Assembly (NCBI GenBank): GCA_052035735.1
Contig: JBPOHI010000042.1
Coordinates: forward strand, 1-64,000
Direction: 5' to 3'
DNA from: JAGPDF01 sp052035735
Lineage (GTDB): Bacteria; Acidobacteriota; Thermoanaerobaculia; Multivoradales; JAGPDF01
Length of the DNA stretch: 64,000 nt
A model generated the notes under the pieces. The model was not told where the DNA came from, did not search any database, and saw only the letters and a program-made list of their open reading frames with translations. The stretch's first letter is position 1, and each line of letters starts with the position of its first letter. This document shows, piece after piece, positions 34,457-43,533 of this stretch. The translations under genes and the position numbers were made by a program.

Positions 34457-36009
34457 CGCGCCACTCCCAAAGCGAGGAGCACCCATCGCCGGCCCGGATA
34501 GGCGGTCGTGCGCAGGCGGTAGCGCTCTTCGGTGCCGAGCACGCCGGAAAGGCGAACGCCGAGCACCATCAGCGGCAGCGCCGCCAGCACGCCGACAGCG
34601 AGCCCCCAACCGCCCGGCAGCCAGGGTCGCGCCAGCGCCGGCAAGACCCCCAGACCCAGCCCCGCGGCGAGCCGCAGGATCCAGCGCCAGGGGAACTCCA
34701 GCGGCCCGGTCTGGCGGACGGCGTAGCGCAGGGTGAGCGGCGTCACCAGCAGGAAGGTCAACACCACGGCGGCGACCGCGCCGGCGACCTGGAAGCGCGG
34801 GATGAGCAGAAAGTCGAGCAGCAGGTTGACGCCGACCTGTGCCAGGCCAAAGCGCAGCGTCCGGTGCGAGCGCTCGGTGACGTTGAGTGCCGCTCCCACC
34901 GGCAGCGAGACGAACGGCAGCAGGTGCACCAGGGAGAAGACGCGGGCGAGATCGCCCGCCGGCGCCATCGCCTCGCCGTAGAGCAGGACGACCGCACGGT
35001 CCGCCCAGGCGGCGCCGAGCAGCGCGAACGGCAGGGTCACCGCAGCGAGCAATTTGTAGTACCAGCCGACGAGAGAGGCGAGCCGGCTGGGATCGCGGTG
35101 CACGGTCGAGGTCATCGCCGCAAGCACGACGGCATAGAGCGACAACGGCACGAGCTCGAGCCCGAGCTGCGGCAGAGAGTAGGCGAGATCGTAGAAGCCG
35201 ACGACCGCCGGCGAGGCGACCGCGGCGAGGAAGTAGATCTCGGACTGGCGTTGGACGACCAGGTTGACCAGACTCGAGCCCATCTGCGAGCCGGCGTAGG
35301 CACCCAGCCGTCGCCCGGCGATCCCCTCCGAAGTGCGCTGCGGAACGGCGGCGAGCGCGCGACCGAGCGACGGCACGAGGAGACCGACCGCCGCGAGGAG
35401 TGCCAGGCTCTGCGCCGCCAGCACCGCTCCCGCCCCGCCGCCGGCACTGAGCCAGACGGCCGTGAGCGCCAGCCAGCCGACTCCAGTCACCGTCGTGGCG
35501 ATGGCGAGAATCCGCGCCCGTCCGAGGGCGAAGTGGATCTGGTACAGCGTCTCCTTGAAGGCGAAGGCGGCGGCGAACAGGCAGACCGCCGGCAGGAGCG
35601 GCAGGAGTGCGGGCGTGAACAGACGCTCGAAGAGCGGCGCGAGCAGCAGCAGGAGCGCGCTCGCAGCCGCCCACAAGGCGAGCTGCAGGAGCAGCACGGT
35701 GCGCAGCAGGCGGCGCACACCCGCCTGTGCCCCCAGCGCTTCGAGCTCGGGCACGAAGCGCAGCAGGGCGCGGTCGAGACCGGCGGAGACGAGCAGCACG
35801 CCGAACGCACCGAGGTTTCTGGCGAGCGACCAGACGCCGAAGGCATCCTTGCCCAGCATCCGCGCGGCGAGGACGGAGACACCGAGCGTGCCGGCCAGCG
35901 TCGCGACCTTGGCGAGCACCGACCAGACCGCCTGTCCGGCGACGCGCTGCGATGCCGAAGGCCCGGCCACGGGAGGCGCCAGCGTGCCGGCTATCGCGTC
36001 GTCGCCCAA
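34453..36009 (-). CDS. Wzx-type polysaccharide flippase (MOP superfamily)
   Basis: It should flip the lipid-linked repeat unit across the inner membrane. 518 residues with about 14 helices; the family signature near the N-terminus is VSVLAARMLGKDAFGVWSLARNLGAFGVLL, and the middle has GSSLVNLVVQRQSEIYFLAAV and VVGFYDLAYSLPQL. Together with the polymerase-like gene at 41343 and the Wza/Wzc-like genes it completes a Wzx/Wzy-dependent pathway split over two divergent operons. Its start overlaps the preceding hydrolase gene by 19 bases. Confidence 0.93.
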   Translation of the reverse strand: MGDDAIAGTLAPPVAGPSASQRVAGQAVWSVLAKVATLAGTLGVSVLAARMLGKDAFGVWSLARNLGAFGVLLVSAGLDRALLRFVPELEALGAQAGVRRLLRTVLLLQLALWAAASALLLLLAPLFERLFTPALLPLLPAVCLFAAAFAFKETLYQIHFALGRARILAIATTVTGVGWLALTAVWLSAGGGAGAVLAAQSLALLAAVGLLVPSLGRALAAVPQRTSEGIAGRRLGAYAGSQMGSSLVNLVVQRQSEIYFLAAVASPAVVGFYDLAYSLPQLGLELVPLSLYAVVLAAMTSTVHRDPSRLASLVGWYYKLLAAVTLPFALLGAAWADRAVVLLYGEAMAPAGDLARVFSLVHLLPFVSLPVGAALNVTERSHRTLRFGLAQVGVNLLLDFLLIPRFQVAGAVAAVVLTFLLVTPLTLRYAVRQTGPLEFPWRWILRLAAGLGLGVLPALARPWLPGGWGLAVGVLAALPLMVLGVRLSGVLGTEERYRLRTTAYPGRRWVLLALGVAR

Positions 36010-37145
36010 GCTGCCATCTCGCGCATCAGGCCGTGGAAGTCGAGAATGGAACGGGTCGCGGTCGCCGGCTCGAACGACGCGAGCAGGGTCGCGTCAGCGT
36101 CGGGATGCTCCGGGCGATAGCCGTGCATGCCGGCCGGGGCCACTCTCCCCATGTGCGATGGATTGAGCAGCACTCCCGGTTCGAGAGCGTAGATGCCCTG
36201 GCCGAACTTGCCGTCCGGCCAGAAAGTGCCGTAAGCCTCGAGCTCCTCGCGCCGCACCCAGCGCGCCTCTGGACCATCGGGGAGAGCCTGGCGGATCGCC
36301 TGCTCGGCTTCGGGCCGGAAGAACCAGAAGCGCATCATCGTCGAGTCGTGTACCGCGGCGTAGTCGACGCCGAACTCGAGGCCGAGGGCTTCGACCCGCG
36401 GCATCCAGTCGACGACGGTGTGAATCGTCGTCATGCCGTGATCCGAGATGAGGGCGAACCGGACCTCGTCGTAGCGCGCGCTCGCGGCAGAGAGGAGCTT
36501 CTCGATCTCGCTCTCGTACCAGCGCAGCTTCTCGTCGACGCGCGGCGAGTCCTTGGTCGTACCGTGCATCAGGCCGTCGAGATCGGCGCTGTAGAGAAAC
36601 GCGAAGCGCGGCTCGCCGGTGGCGACAGCGGAGGCGAGCGCGGCGACGTTCTCGCTTTCCGATCGCCGCCAGTTCGAGACATGGTGCGGCACGCCGGAGC
36701 TCGCCAGCTGATCGAAGATCGAATCGCCGCGGTTGATACCGCCGGGCCGGAAGATGTCCTTCTTCTCGGCGTAGTCGAAGAGCGGCAACGCTTCGAACGG
36801 CAGGTTGTAGATCTGAAAGTAGCCGTCGAAGCCGTACGCCGCCGCGATCGCCTTGGAGAGGTAGCGCCGCACGCGCCCGCGGTCGAACAGCGAGCGGGGC
36901 AGGAAGCGTAGCAGCCGCAGGACCTTGAACGGGCTGGTCGACGGCGAGTAGAAGAAGCTCGACCAGTGGTCGTTGCGATCGGGGGGGCGGCCGGTGAGAA
37001 TCGCCGGCACGCAGGCGGACGAGAAGCCGAAGATCGACGGTACCCGCCTGCGACAGGCGAGATTCGCCAGAAACCAGGGGCGCGTGCGCACCACCTCCCA
37101 GCCGCAGGCATCCACGAACATGACGATCGCCATCCGGCTAGGCAT
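35991..37145 (-). CDS. Alkaline-phosphatase-superfamily phosphodiesterase-like protein
   Basis: 384 residues, no signal peptide, so probably cytoplasmic. Metal-site motifs of the superfamily are present in order: VDACGWE near the N-terminus, a small-residue nucleophile region SSACVPAILTGRPP, DLDGLMHG, SDHGM and near the end MHGYRPEHPDADATLL. The arrangement fits type I phosphodiesterase / nucleotide pyrophosphatase-like enzymes. GAGG lies 12 bases before the ATG at 37145. It is the first gene of the 11-gene minus-strand operon. Possible roles include trimming a phospho-substituent or a nucleotide sugar; the substrate is unknown. Confidence 0.85.
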   Translation of the reverse strand: MPSRMAIVMFVDACGWEVVRTRPWFLANLACRRRVPSIFGFSSACVPAILTGRPPDRNDHWSSFFYSPSTSPFKVLRLLRFLPRSLFDRGRVRRYLSKAIAAAYGFDGYFQIYNLPFEALPLFDYAEKKDIFRPGGINRGDSIFDQLASSGVPHHVSNWRRSESENVAALASAVATGEPRFAFLYSADLDGLMHGTTKDSPRVDEKLRWYESEIEKLLSAASARYDEVRFALISDHGMTTIHTVVDWMPRVEALGLEFGVDYAAVHDSTMMRFWFFRPEAEQAIRQALPDGPEARWVRREELEAYGTFWPDGKFGQGIYALEPGVLLNPSHMGRVAPAGMHGYRPEHPDADATLLASFEPATATRSILDFHGLMREMAAWATTR

Positions 37146-37245
37146 GCCTCGCCCCTTCCTCACCTGCAACACAAGTATGCGCGCACGAACCCGATCCCGG
37201 TAGCGTCCGAAGGGTGGGACCCTGGCCTATACTGCCGGGTGGCCG
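37146..37245. promoter_or_regulatory. Divergent control region of the two main polysaccharide operons
   Basis: 100 bases separate the starts of the minus-strand (37145) and plus-strand (37246) operons, so both promoters must lie here. On the plus strand TATACT (37228-37233) stands 12 bases before the ATG, without a clear -35 box. The lack of a strong -35 on either strand suggests activator dependence. No sigma54-type GG-N10-GC pair with good flanks was found. Confidence 0.45.
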
Positions 37246-38472
37246 ATGCGAGTCCTCTTGGTCAACGAGAAGGGCTGGTACTACGGCGGCGTCGAACAGC
37301 TCGTCGACGACACCGCCGCCGGTCTTGCTGCGCGCGGCCACGATGTCCACCTGCTGTCGAGCGAAGCCCCGGCGATCGGCCGGTCACCTCTCGCGGCGCC
37401 ATTTGCCTCGCGCCACCGCCTCGAACTGGGCGGCGCTGAGGGAACCTGGGGCCGGCAGCTGGCGCGGGCGCTCGAGACGGCTGACCCGGAGGTCGTCTAC
37501 CTGCACCGCTGGAGCCACGCTGCGAGCCTCGAACGTATGCTCGCCGGCCGCCGCGCCCTGCGCTACGTCCACGATCACGACCTCTATTGCCCGCGCCGCC
37601 ACAAGTACTTCCCGCTGAGCACGCGAATCTGCCGGCACCCGATGGGCTGGCGCTGCATCGCCCACGGTTGCCTCGTCTCGCCCGCCGGACCCGTACCCGG
37701 CCTGCCAGGCTGGATCGATCTCCGCGCCCGCGCGGCCGAGCTCGCCCAGGCGCGCGAACTTCCGCGGCTCGCCGCGGGTTCGCGCTGGATGGTCGACATG
37801 CTGGTGCGCAGCGGTTTCGACGCCGCGCAGGTCGCCCGGCTCGCGCCGGTGCCGGCGGGCCTCGAACGCGAACCGCTGCCACCCGCTGGCGAGCCCATCC
37901 TGCTCTACGTCGGTCAGATCATCCGCGGCAAGGGCGTCGACCTGCTGCTGCGCGCGCTCGCCGAGGTGCGGTCGGAGTTCCGGGCACTCATCGTCGGTAC
38001 CGGAAACCACTTGAACGAGTGCGTCTCCTTGACGCGCGAACTCGGGCTCGCCGGACGCGTGAGCTTCGTCGGCTGGGTACCGCACGACTCCCTCGCGAGC
38101 TACTACGCCCGGGCGCGGGTCGTCGCCGTGCCGTCGCGCTGGCCCGAACCCTTCGGAATGGTCGGACTCGAAGCGATGTGGGCGAGCCGCGCTGTGGTCG
38201 GCTTCGCGGTCGGCGGAATTCCCGACTGGCTGGCCGACGGCGAAACCGGGATCCTCGCGCCGGAGGCCGACTGGCAGGCGCTCGGCCATGCCATCGACGA
38301 GCTGTTCGCCGAGCCTTCGCTCGCCGCTCGCATGGGCCGGGCCGGACACGAGCGGGCGCGCACAGCGTTCCGTTTCGAGGACTATCTGGCGCGCAGCGAA
38401 GAGCTGCTGGCGGCCGCCGCCGCACGGGTCCAATTCGCCCCGCAGGAAGGAGAGCGCGATGCCGGGGACTGA
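37246..38472 (+). CDS. Glycosyltransferase family 4 with cysteine-rich insert
   Basis: A 408-residue GT-B enzyme. N-terminal NEKGWYYGGVEQLVDDTAAGL is the acceptor-side loop. Near residues 105-145 is an insert with several cysteines and histidines (DLYCPRRHK, RICRHPMGWRCIAHGC) that could bind metal. C-terminal half: LLYVGQIIRGKGVDLLL and the donor site SRWPEPFGMVGLEAMW with both glutamates. First gene of the plus-strand operon; it overlaps the next by 14 bases. Confidence 0.93.
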   Translation: MRVLLVNEKGWYYGGVEQLVDDTAAGLAARGHDVHLLSSEAPAIGRSPLAAPFASRHRLELGGAEGTWGRQLARALETADPEVVYLHRWSHAASLERMLAGRRALRYVHDHDLYCPRRHKYFPLSTRICRHPMGWRCIAHGCLVSPAGPVPGLPGWIDLRARAAELAQARELPRLAAGSRWMVDMLVRSGFDAAQVARLAPVPAGLEREPLPPAGEPILLYVGQIIRGKGVDLLLRALAEVRSEFRALIVGTGNHLNECVSLTRELGLAGRVSFVGWVPHDSLASYYARARVVAVPSRWPEPFGMVGLEAMWASRAVVGFAVGGIPDWLADGETGILAPEADWQALGHAIDELFAEPSLAARMGRAGHERARTAFRFEDYLARSEELLAAAAARVQFAPQEGERDAGD

Positions 38473-39658
38473 GACCGCCGTCGCCGTCTCGCTTTTCGCC
38501 AACGATCGCGGCACGTCGGGGATCGGCCGGTATCTGAAGTCGGTCGTGCCGTGCCTGGTCGAGGCGATGCCGGAGGCTGCCTTCCACCTCTTCGCCGCGC
38601 GCACCGACCTGCCGGTCTTCGACGGCTGCTTCGAGCGCTTCGGGTCGCGCGTGACCTGGCATGCCAGCAGCACCTTCTGGAATCGTCCGCCACCCTCTCT
38701 CTTCTGGCACGCCGCGTGGTGGGACAAAGCGGCGCGGCGCGCCGGCGCCGATGCGCTCTACCTGCCGGCCGGAAATCGCCGTCTGGCGCCGTTCGCCCGC
38801 CTGCCCTCCGTGGCAGTGGTGCACGATCTCTCCTGGCTGCACATGCAGGGCAAGTACGACCCGCTCCGCGAGCTCTACCTGCGCCGTCTCCTTCCCTGGA
38901 TGATCCGCCGTTCGACGCGCGTCATCGCCATCTCGCGATCGACCGAGGACGATCTCGTCCGGCTCGCCCACTGCCCTCCGCAGCGGATCGTTCGCATCGC
39001 CAACGGCTTCGACGCCACCGCCTTCCATCCCCGGGACACCGCGGCGAGCCGCGGCGAGTTGCAGCGCGACGGCGTCCGCCTGCCGGAGCACTTTCTGCTC
39101 TACGTTTCGCGACTCGAACATCCGGGAAAGAACCACGTCAACCTGCTCGCGGCCTACCGCCGCCTGCTCGACCGGCGGCCCGGTCTCGCCGAGCATCTCG
39201 TCTTCGCCGGCGGTCGATGGAACGGCGCCGAGGCGGTCGACGCCGCGATCCGCGACCTCGGGCTCGGCGACCGCGTGCACTGCTTAGGCTTCGTCGCCGA
39301 TCGCCATCTGCCGATGCTCTACGCCACCGCCACGGCGCTCGTCTTCCCCTCGCTGTTCGAGGGCTTCGGCCTGCCGGTCATCGAGGCGCAGGCCTGCGGC
39401 CTGGCGGTGGCGGGCGCCGACTGCTCTTCGATTCCTGAGGTGATGGGCGGCGCCGGCCTGCTCTTCGACCCCCTCGATCCCGAGTCGATCGCCGAGGCCA
39501 TCGCGACCCTGGTCGATCATCCGGACCGCCGGGCGGAGCTCGCTCGGCGCGGCATCGAGAACGCGCGAAGTTACACTTGGGAAGCGACCGCAGCGGCCAC
39601 CGCCCGGCTGCTGCGCGAGGTCATCGATGCACGACGAGCCCACACCGACCGCGCTTGA
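38459..39658 (+). CDS. Glycosyltransferase family 4, mannosyltransferase-like
   Basis: 399 residues, GT-B fold. Typical segments: TSGIGRYLKSVVPCL, VAVVHDLSWLHM, AISRSTEDDLVRL, YVSRLEHPGKNHVNLL and the donor-binding FPSLFEGFGLPVIEAQACG with the E-x7-E pair intact. This subgroup includes many mannosyl- and rhamnosyltransferases of polysaccharide loci, so the donor is a guess. ATG at 38459 follows AGGAAGGAG. It overlaps the next gene by 32 bases. Confidence 0.94.
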   Translation: MPGTETAVAVSLFANDRGTSGIGRYLKSVVPCLVEAMPEAAFHLFAARTDLPVFDGCFERFGSRVTWHASSTFWNRPPPSLFWHAAWWDKAARRAGADALYLPAGNRRLAPFARLPSVAVVHDLSWLHMQGKYDPLRELYLRRLLPWMIRRSTRVIAISRSTEDDLVRLAHCPPQRIVRIANGFDATAFHPRDTAASRGELQRDGVRLPEHFLLYVSRLEHPGKNHVNLLAAYRRLLDRRPGLAEHLVFAGGRWNGAEAVDAAIRDLGLGDRVHCLGFVADRHLPMLYATATALVFPSLFEGFGLPVIEAQACGLAVAGADCSSIPEVMGGAGLLFDPLDPESIAEAIATLVDHPDRRAELARRGIENARSYTWEATAAATARLLREVIDARRAHTDRA

Positions 39659-40949
39659 CCGGCTAGGACCGGCCTCCCGCCTGCGGCGCGCCCGGCTGCA
39701 ACTGTCGCTCGCCGCGGTCGCCTTCGCGGTGGCCGCGATCCGCCGCCTCGGCGACCTGCTGGTCGCCGCCACGCTGTCGCTGCTCACCGCGCCGCTCGCG
39801 CTGCTCGCCGCCGTCGCCGCGCGCTGGAACGGCCGTCCGGCGCTCGTGCGCGAGAACTACCTCGGGCGGTTCCAGCAGCCGATCGAGCTCAGACGCTTCG
39901 CGAGCGGCGGACCGCTCGCCCGGATCCCGTGGCTCTGGGCGGTCGTTCGTGGCGACCTCGCCCTGGTCGGACCGGCCCCGCAGCTCGAGTCGCGCCGCGA
40001 CGAGCTCGGCACCCGCGATCTGCAACGCTTCGCCGTGCGCCCGGGCCTTGCCAGCCTGTTCGCGGTACGGCGGTCGGCCAACATCGCCTTCGAAGGCCGG
40101 ACGCGCGCCGATCTCGAGCAGATCCACGCTCTCGGCCTGGGAGGCGAGGCCGGGCTCCTCCTGCGCGCGCTGCCGGCGGCGGTCATCGGCGGCGGCTCGC
40201 TCGCGACCCCGCGCGAGTTGCGTCTCCTGGGGGTGCGCATCGACAACTGGACGATGCCCGAAGCGGTCGACTGGCTGCTCGCCGCGCCCCGCGGCGCTTC
40301 GCGGCTACTTGCCTTCGTGAATCCGGACTGTCTCAACAAGGCCTTCGAACGCGAGAGCTACCGCCGCGTGCTCGCCACCTGCGACGTCGTCCTCCCGGAC
40401 GGTATCGGCCTGCACTACGCCTGCCGGATGCGCGGCCTCGCCCTGGCGGCAAACGTCAACGGAACGGACCTCTTTCCCCGGTTGTGCGAGGCGGCGGCCG
40501 CCGCCGGCTCGTCGATCTACTTCCTTGGCGCCCGCCCGGGAGTGGTCGATGCGCTGGTCGAGAAGACCCGGGAACGCTGGCCGGGCCTTCGCATTGCCGG
40601 CGCTCGCCACGGCTTTTTCGCCCGCGACAGCGCCGAGGAGCGCGAGGTCATCGCCGGCATCCGCGCCGCCGCCCCGGACCTCCTGCTGGTCGCCTTCGGC
40701 GCGCCAGCGCAGGAGGAGTGGCTCGCCGCCCACCTCTCGGAGCTGGGCGTCGGCGCCGCCCTCGGGGTGGGCGGGCTCTTCGATTTCTATTCCGGCCGCA
40801 TTCGCCGCGCCCCGGCTTGGCTGCGCGAGCTCGGCCTGGAATGGACCTGGCGTCTGCTGCAGGAGCCCGGACGCATGTGGCGCCGGTACGTCATCGGCAA
40901 CCCGCTTTTTCTCTGGCGCGCCTATCGGGAGCGCCGGGGAGTATCCTGA
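39627..40949 (+). CDS. WecG/TagA-type glycosyltransferase fused to degenerate sugar transferase
   Basis: 440 residues in two parts. Residues about 35-195 resemble UndP sugar-phosphate transferases: a membrane hairpin (RRLGDLLVAATLSLLTAPLALL), VVRGDLALVGPAPQ and RPGLASLF. However, the KFRSM box and the catalytic DELPQ are absent (the position reads GPLARIPWLW). Residues 200-440 are a complete WecG/TagA/CpsF domain: NPDCLNKAFERESYRRVL, VVLPDGIGLHY, GTDLFPRLCEAA, FGAPAQEEWLA, GVGGLFDFYSG. The C-terminal domain probably adds the second sugar, while the N-terminal part may only anchor the protein to membrane and lipid. RBS unclear; the start lies inside the previous gene. Confidence 0.9.
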   Translation: MHDEPTPTALDRLGPASRLRRARLQLSLAAVAFAVAAIRRLGDLLVAATLSLLTAPLALLAAVAARWNGRPALVRENYLGRFQQPIELRRFASGGPLARIPWLWAVVRGDLALVGPAPQLESRRDELGTRDLQRFAVRPGLASLFAVRRSANIAFEGRTRADLEQIHALGLGGEAGLLLRALPAAVIGGGSLATPRELRLLGVRIDNWTMPEAVDWLLAAPRGASRLLAFVNPDCLNKAFERESYRRVLATCDVVLPDGIGLHYACRMRGLALAANVNGTDLFPRLCEAAAAAGSSIYFLGARPGVVDALVEKTRERWPGLRIAGARHGFFARDSAEEREVIAGIRAAAPDLLLVAFGAPAQEEWLAAHLSELGVGAALGVGGLFDFYSGRIRRAPAWLRELGLEWTWRLLQEPGRMWRRYVIGNPLFLWRAYRERRGVS

Positions 40950-40984
40950 CCCGCGGCGGACTTGGAGCGCCGCAAGGAGAGCAC

Positions 40985-41314
40985 ATGTTCGAAACCACCG
41001 TCATCGGCACCGTCACCACTCTCGTCGCGCCGAGCGAGCTCGACGCCCGCAACTCGACCGCGGCACGCGACCATCTCAAGAAGCTCGTCGAGGGCGGCGC
41101 GAGCCGGCTGGTCATCGACCTGTCGACGGTCTCCTTCATCGACTCCTCGGCGCTCGGCGCGCTGCTGACCGTGCTCAAGGCGGCCCGCGCCGCGGGTGGC
41201 GACGTCAAGCTGTGCGGCATGACGCCGCCGGTGAAGACGATCTTCGAGCTCACCCGTCTGTTCAGGGTGTTCGACGTCTTCCCGTCGGCAGAGTCCGCGG
41301 CAGCCAGCTTCTGA
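40985..41314 (+). CDS. STAS-domain anti-sigma-factor antagonist
   Basis: 109 residues, a single STAS fold as in SpoIIAA/RsbV/HsbA. The switch serine region reads VSFIDSSALGALL, with S55 at the usual phosphorylation site. In partner switching the unphosphorylated form sequesters an anti-sigma kinase, and a PP2C phosphatase resets it. A candidate phosphatase/kinase is encoded 3.3 kb downstream in the same operon (44655). AGGAG lies 6 bases before the ATG. Its position between a glycosyltransferase and the polymerase implies control of polysaccharide output. Confidence 0.93.
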   Translation: MFETTVIGTVTTLVAPSELDARNSTAARDHLKKLVEGGASRLVIDLSTVSFIDSSALGALLTVLKAARAAGGDVKLCGMTPPVKTIFELTRLFRVFDVFPSAESAAASF

Positions 41315-41342
41315 TCCGCGCCGCTCGCCCGAGCAGCGCCGC

Positions 41343-42689
41343 ATGAACAAGCTCATCGTCGCGAGCCTGCTGCTCGCGGTTGGCGCGATCGCGCTGGCCG
41401 CGCTGGCTTCGGCGTGGCAGCCGATGCGGCGCTACCTCCTGTGCGGCTACTTCTTCGGCGCGACGCGCCTGTTCGACGTCAACTTCGCCTCGCACGAGCA
41501 GTACCGCGGCTGGGTCCGCGGCTTCGAGATCGGCAGCCAGGATGTGATCGTCTTCGCCCTGCTGGCGGCGATCCTCGCCCAGGCCGGGCGCCATCCGCCG
41601 CGCTGGGTGCCGGCGCTCTCCCTGCCGATCCTCGCCTGGGTGACCTTCGCCGTTCTCTCGGCCACGTCGTCCGAGGTTCCCCTCTACGCGCTCTTCGGCC
41701 TGCTCAAGTTCGCGCGCTACGCGCTCGCCTTCTGGGTGGTCGCCAACGCGGTGCGCGACGAAGACGACCTGCGCTGGGTGCTCTGGGCCATCGTCGGCTG
41801 CGCCGCGATCGAGAGCTTCGACGCCCTCCAGGACTATGCCAAGGGCGTCTATCGCGTGCGCGGGTCGTTCGATCACCCGAACACCCTCGGCATGTACCTC
41901 AACATGCTGGCGCCGGTGGTGCTCGCGGCCCTGCTCAACATCCGCACGCGCTGGGCCTGGTTCCTCTTCGTCGTCTTCGGCTTCACCGCGGGGACGGTGG
42001 TGCTCACCCTGTCGCGCGGCTCCTGGGTGTCGTTCGGTCTCGCCGTCGCGATCGTCCTGCCGCTGTCACTGGCGCTGCGCTTGCGACCGCGCAAGCTCGG
42101 GCTGGTGGCGCTCATGATCGCGCTGGCGATTCCACCTGGAATTTTCGCCGTGCAGAAGATGGCTCGCCGCATCCGCGAGGCGCCGGCTTCGTCCGGCGAG
42201 GCGCGGGTCGAGTTCAACCAGGTGGCGCGGCAGATGGCGAACGAAAGGACGTTCGGAATCGGCGTCAACAACTTCTCCTACGGCACCGACGGACCTTACT
42301 CGGAGCCTTTCGGCGACGGGCTCGACCGCGGCGGTCTCTGCCACAACCTCTACTTTCTCACCGCCGGCGAGCTCGGCTGGGGAGGGCTCGCCGCTCTCCT
42401 CTGGCTCCTCCTCGCGGCGTTCGGGCGACAGCTGGTCTTTCTCGCTCGTCACCTCGGAGAGGATCTGCGCAGCGTGATGATGCTCGCACTGCTCGGCAGC
42501 CTCGCCACCGTCGTCCTGCAATCCTCCCTCGAGTGGGCGCTGCTCCAGACCGGTCTGGCGATGACCTTCTTCGGTCTGCTCGGCATCGGTTCGGCGATCG
42601 GGCGGCTGCGCCCGGGCAGTCGCGTCACCCGCTATCGCATCACGTTCCGGCCAGCACCTGTGCCGGAGAGGAGTCCCCGTGGAGCCTGA
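41343..42689 (+). CDS. O-antigen polymerase/ligase family protein (Wzy/WaaL type)
   Basis: 448 residues with about 11-12 helices. The large periplasmic loop (about 280-345) contains ERTFGIGVNNFSYG and CHNLYFLTAGELGWGGL, the typical motif of the Wzy_C / O-antigen ligase family; RGSFDHPNTLGMYLNML before it is also characteristic. In this setting polymerisation of repeat units is likelier than ligation to lipid A, since no lipid A core genes are near. The end overlaps the next gene by 11 bases. Confidence 0.93.
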   Translation: MNKLIVASLLLAVGAIALAALASAWQPMRRYLLCGYFFGATRLFDVNFASHEQYRGWVRGFEIGSQDVIVFALLAAILAQAGRHPPRWVPALSLPILAWVTFAVLSATSSEVPLYALFGLLKFARYALAFWVVANAVRDEDDLRWVLWAIVGCAAIESFDALQDYAKGVYRVRGSFDHPNTLGMYLNMLAPVVLAALLNIRTRWAWFLFVVFGFTAGTVVLTLSRGSWVSFGLAVAIVLPLSLALRLRPRKLGLVALMIALAIPPGIFAVQKMARRIREAPASSGEARVEFNQVARQMANERTFGIGVNNFSYGTDGPYSEPFGDGLDRGGLCHNLYFLTAGELGWGGLAALLWLLLAAFGRQLVFLARHLGEDLRSVMMLALLGSLATVVLQSSLEWALLQTGLAMTFFGLLGIGSAIGRLRPGSRVTRYRITFRPAPVPERSPRGA

Positions 42690-43533
42690 AATTCTCGTCG
42701 TGATGCGTTGCTTGAACGACGTCCGGGTCGTGGGCGAAACCCTCGACGCCATCTTTGCCCAGCGTGGCGTCCGACCGTGCGTCGTCGCGATCGACTCGGG
42801 CTCGCGCGACGGCTCGCTCGAAATTCTCCGGCGCCATCCCCTCAGCCTGATCGAGATCCCGCCCGGCAGCTACATTCCGGGCCGGGTTCTCAACCAGGGG
42901 ATGCGCCAGGGAGCGCAGCCGATCGTCGCCTTCGTCAACTCCGACTGCACACCTCAGCATGACCGTTGGCTCGAGCGCCTGGTGGCGCCCTTCGAAGATC
43001 CCGGGGTCGCAGCGACCTTTGGCCGCCAGATCGCCCGGCCGGATGCCCACCCCCTGGTCGTGCTCGACTACGAGCGCGCCTTCGGCGACGGGCGGCGCGC
43101 CGCGACCTGGCGCCACTTCTTCTCGATGGCCTCCTCCGCGGTCCGGCGAAGCGTCTGGGAGTCGCGACCCTTCGACGAGGCGATCCGCTACTCGGAAGAT
43201 GTGCACTGGAGCTGGCATCGCCGCCAGGAGGGCTGGCGAATCGCCTACGCCGCCGATTCGGTGGCCATGCACTCCCACAACTACACCCTGGACGAGATGC
43301 GCCGCAGATACGCCGGCGAAGGACGCGCCGACGCCGCGATCTTCCCCCGCGCGACGCTCGACACCGGTCTCGTCGGCGGCCTGTTGCGCCCCTGGGCGGC
43401 GGGCGTCGCGCGCGATGTGGCGAGCTGCCTGGCCACAGGCGAGCTCCGCGCCGCGCTCGCGGCGCCGGCGGTGCGGTGGGTGCAGCGCGCGAGCTACCGC
43501 CGCGGCCTGCGCGAGGGTCTCGCCGGTGAGTAG
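42679..43533 (+). CDS. Glycosyltransferase family 2
   Basis: 284-residue GT-A enzyme starting at GTG 42679. Motifs: VVMRCLNDVRVVGETL, AIDSGSRDGSLEIL, IPPGSYIPGRVLNQGM (the pattern of a rhamnosyltransferase-like subgroup), VNSDCTPQHDRWL with the metal-binding DxD position as SDC. The C-terminal half contains SEDVHWSWHRRQEGWRIAY, which includes the catalytic-base ED-W motif. Donor unknown. It overlaps the next gene by 8 bases. Confidence 0.92.
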   Translation: MEPEILVVMRCLNDVRVVGETLDAIFAQRGVRPCVVAIDSGSRDGSLEILRRHPLSLIEIPPGSYIPGRVLNQGMRQGAQPIVAFVNSDCTPQHDRWLERLVAPFEDPGVAATFGRQIARPDAHPLVVLDYERAFGDGRRAATWRHFFSMASSAVRRSVWESRPFDEAIRYSEDVHWSWHRRQEGWRIAYAADSVAMHSHNYTLDEMRRRYAGEGRADAAIFPRATLDTGLVGGLLRPWAAGVARDVASCLATGELRAALAAPAVRWVQRASYRRGLREGLAGE

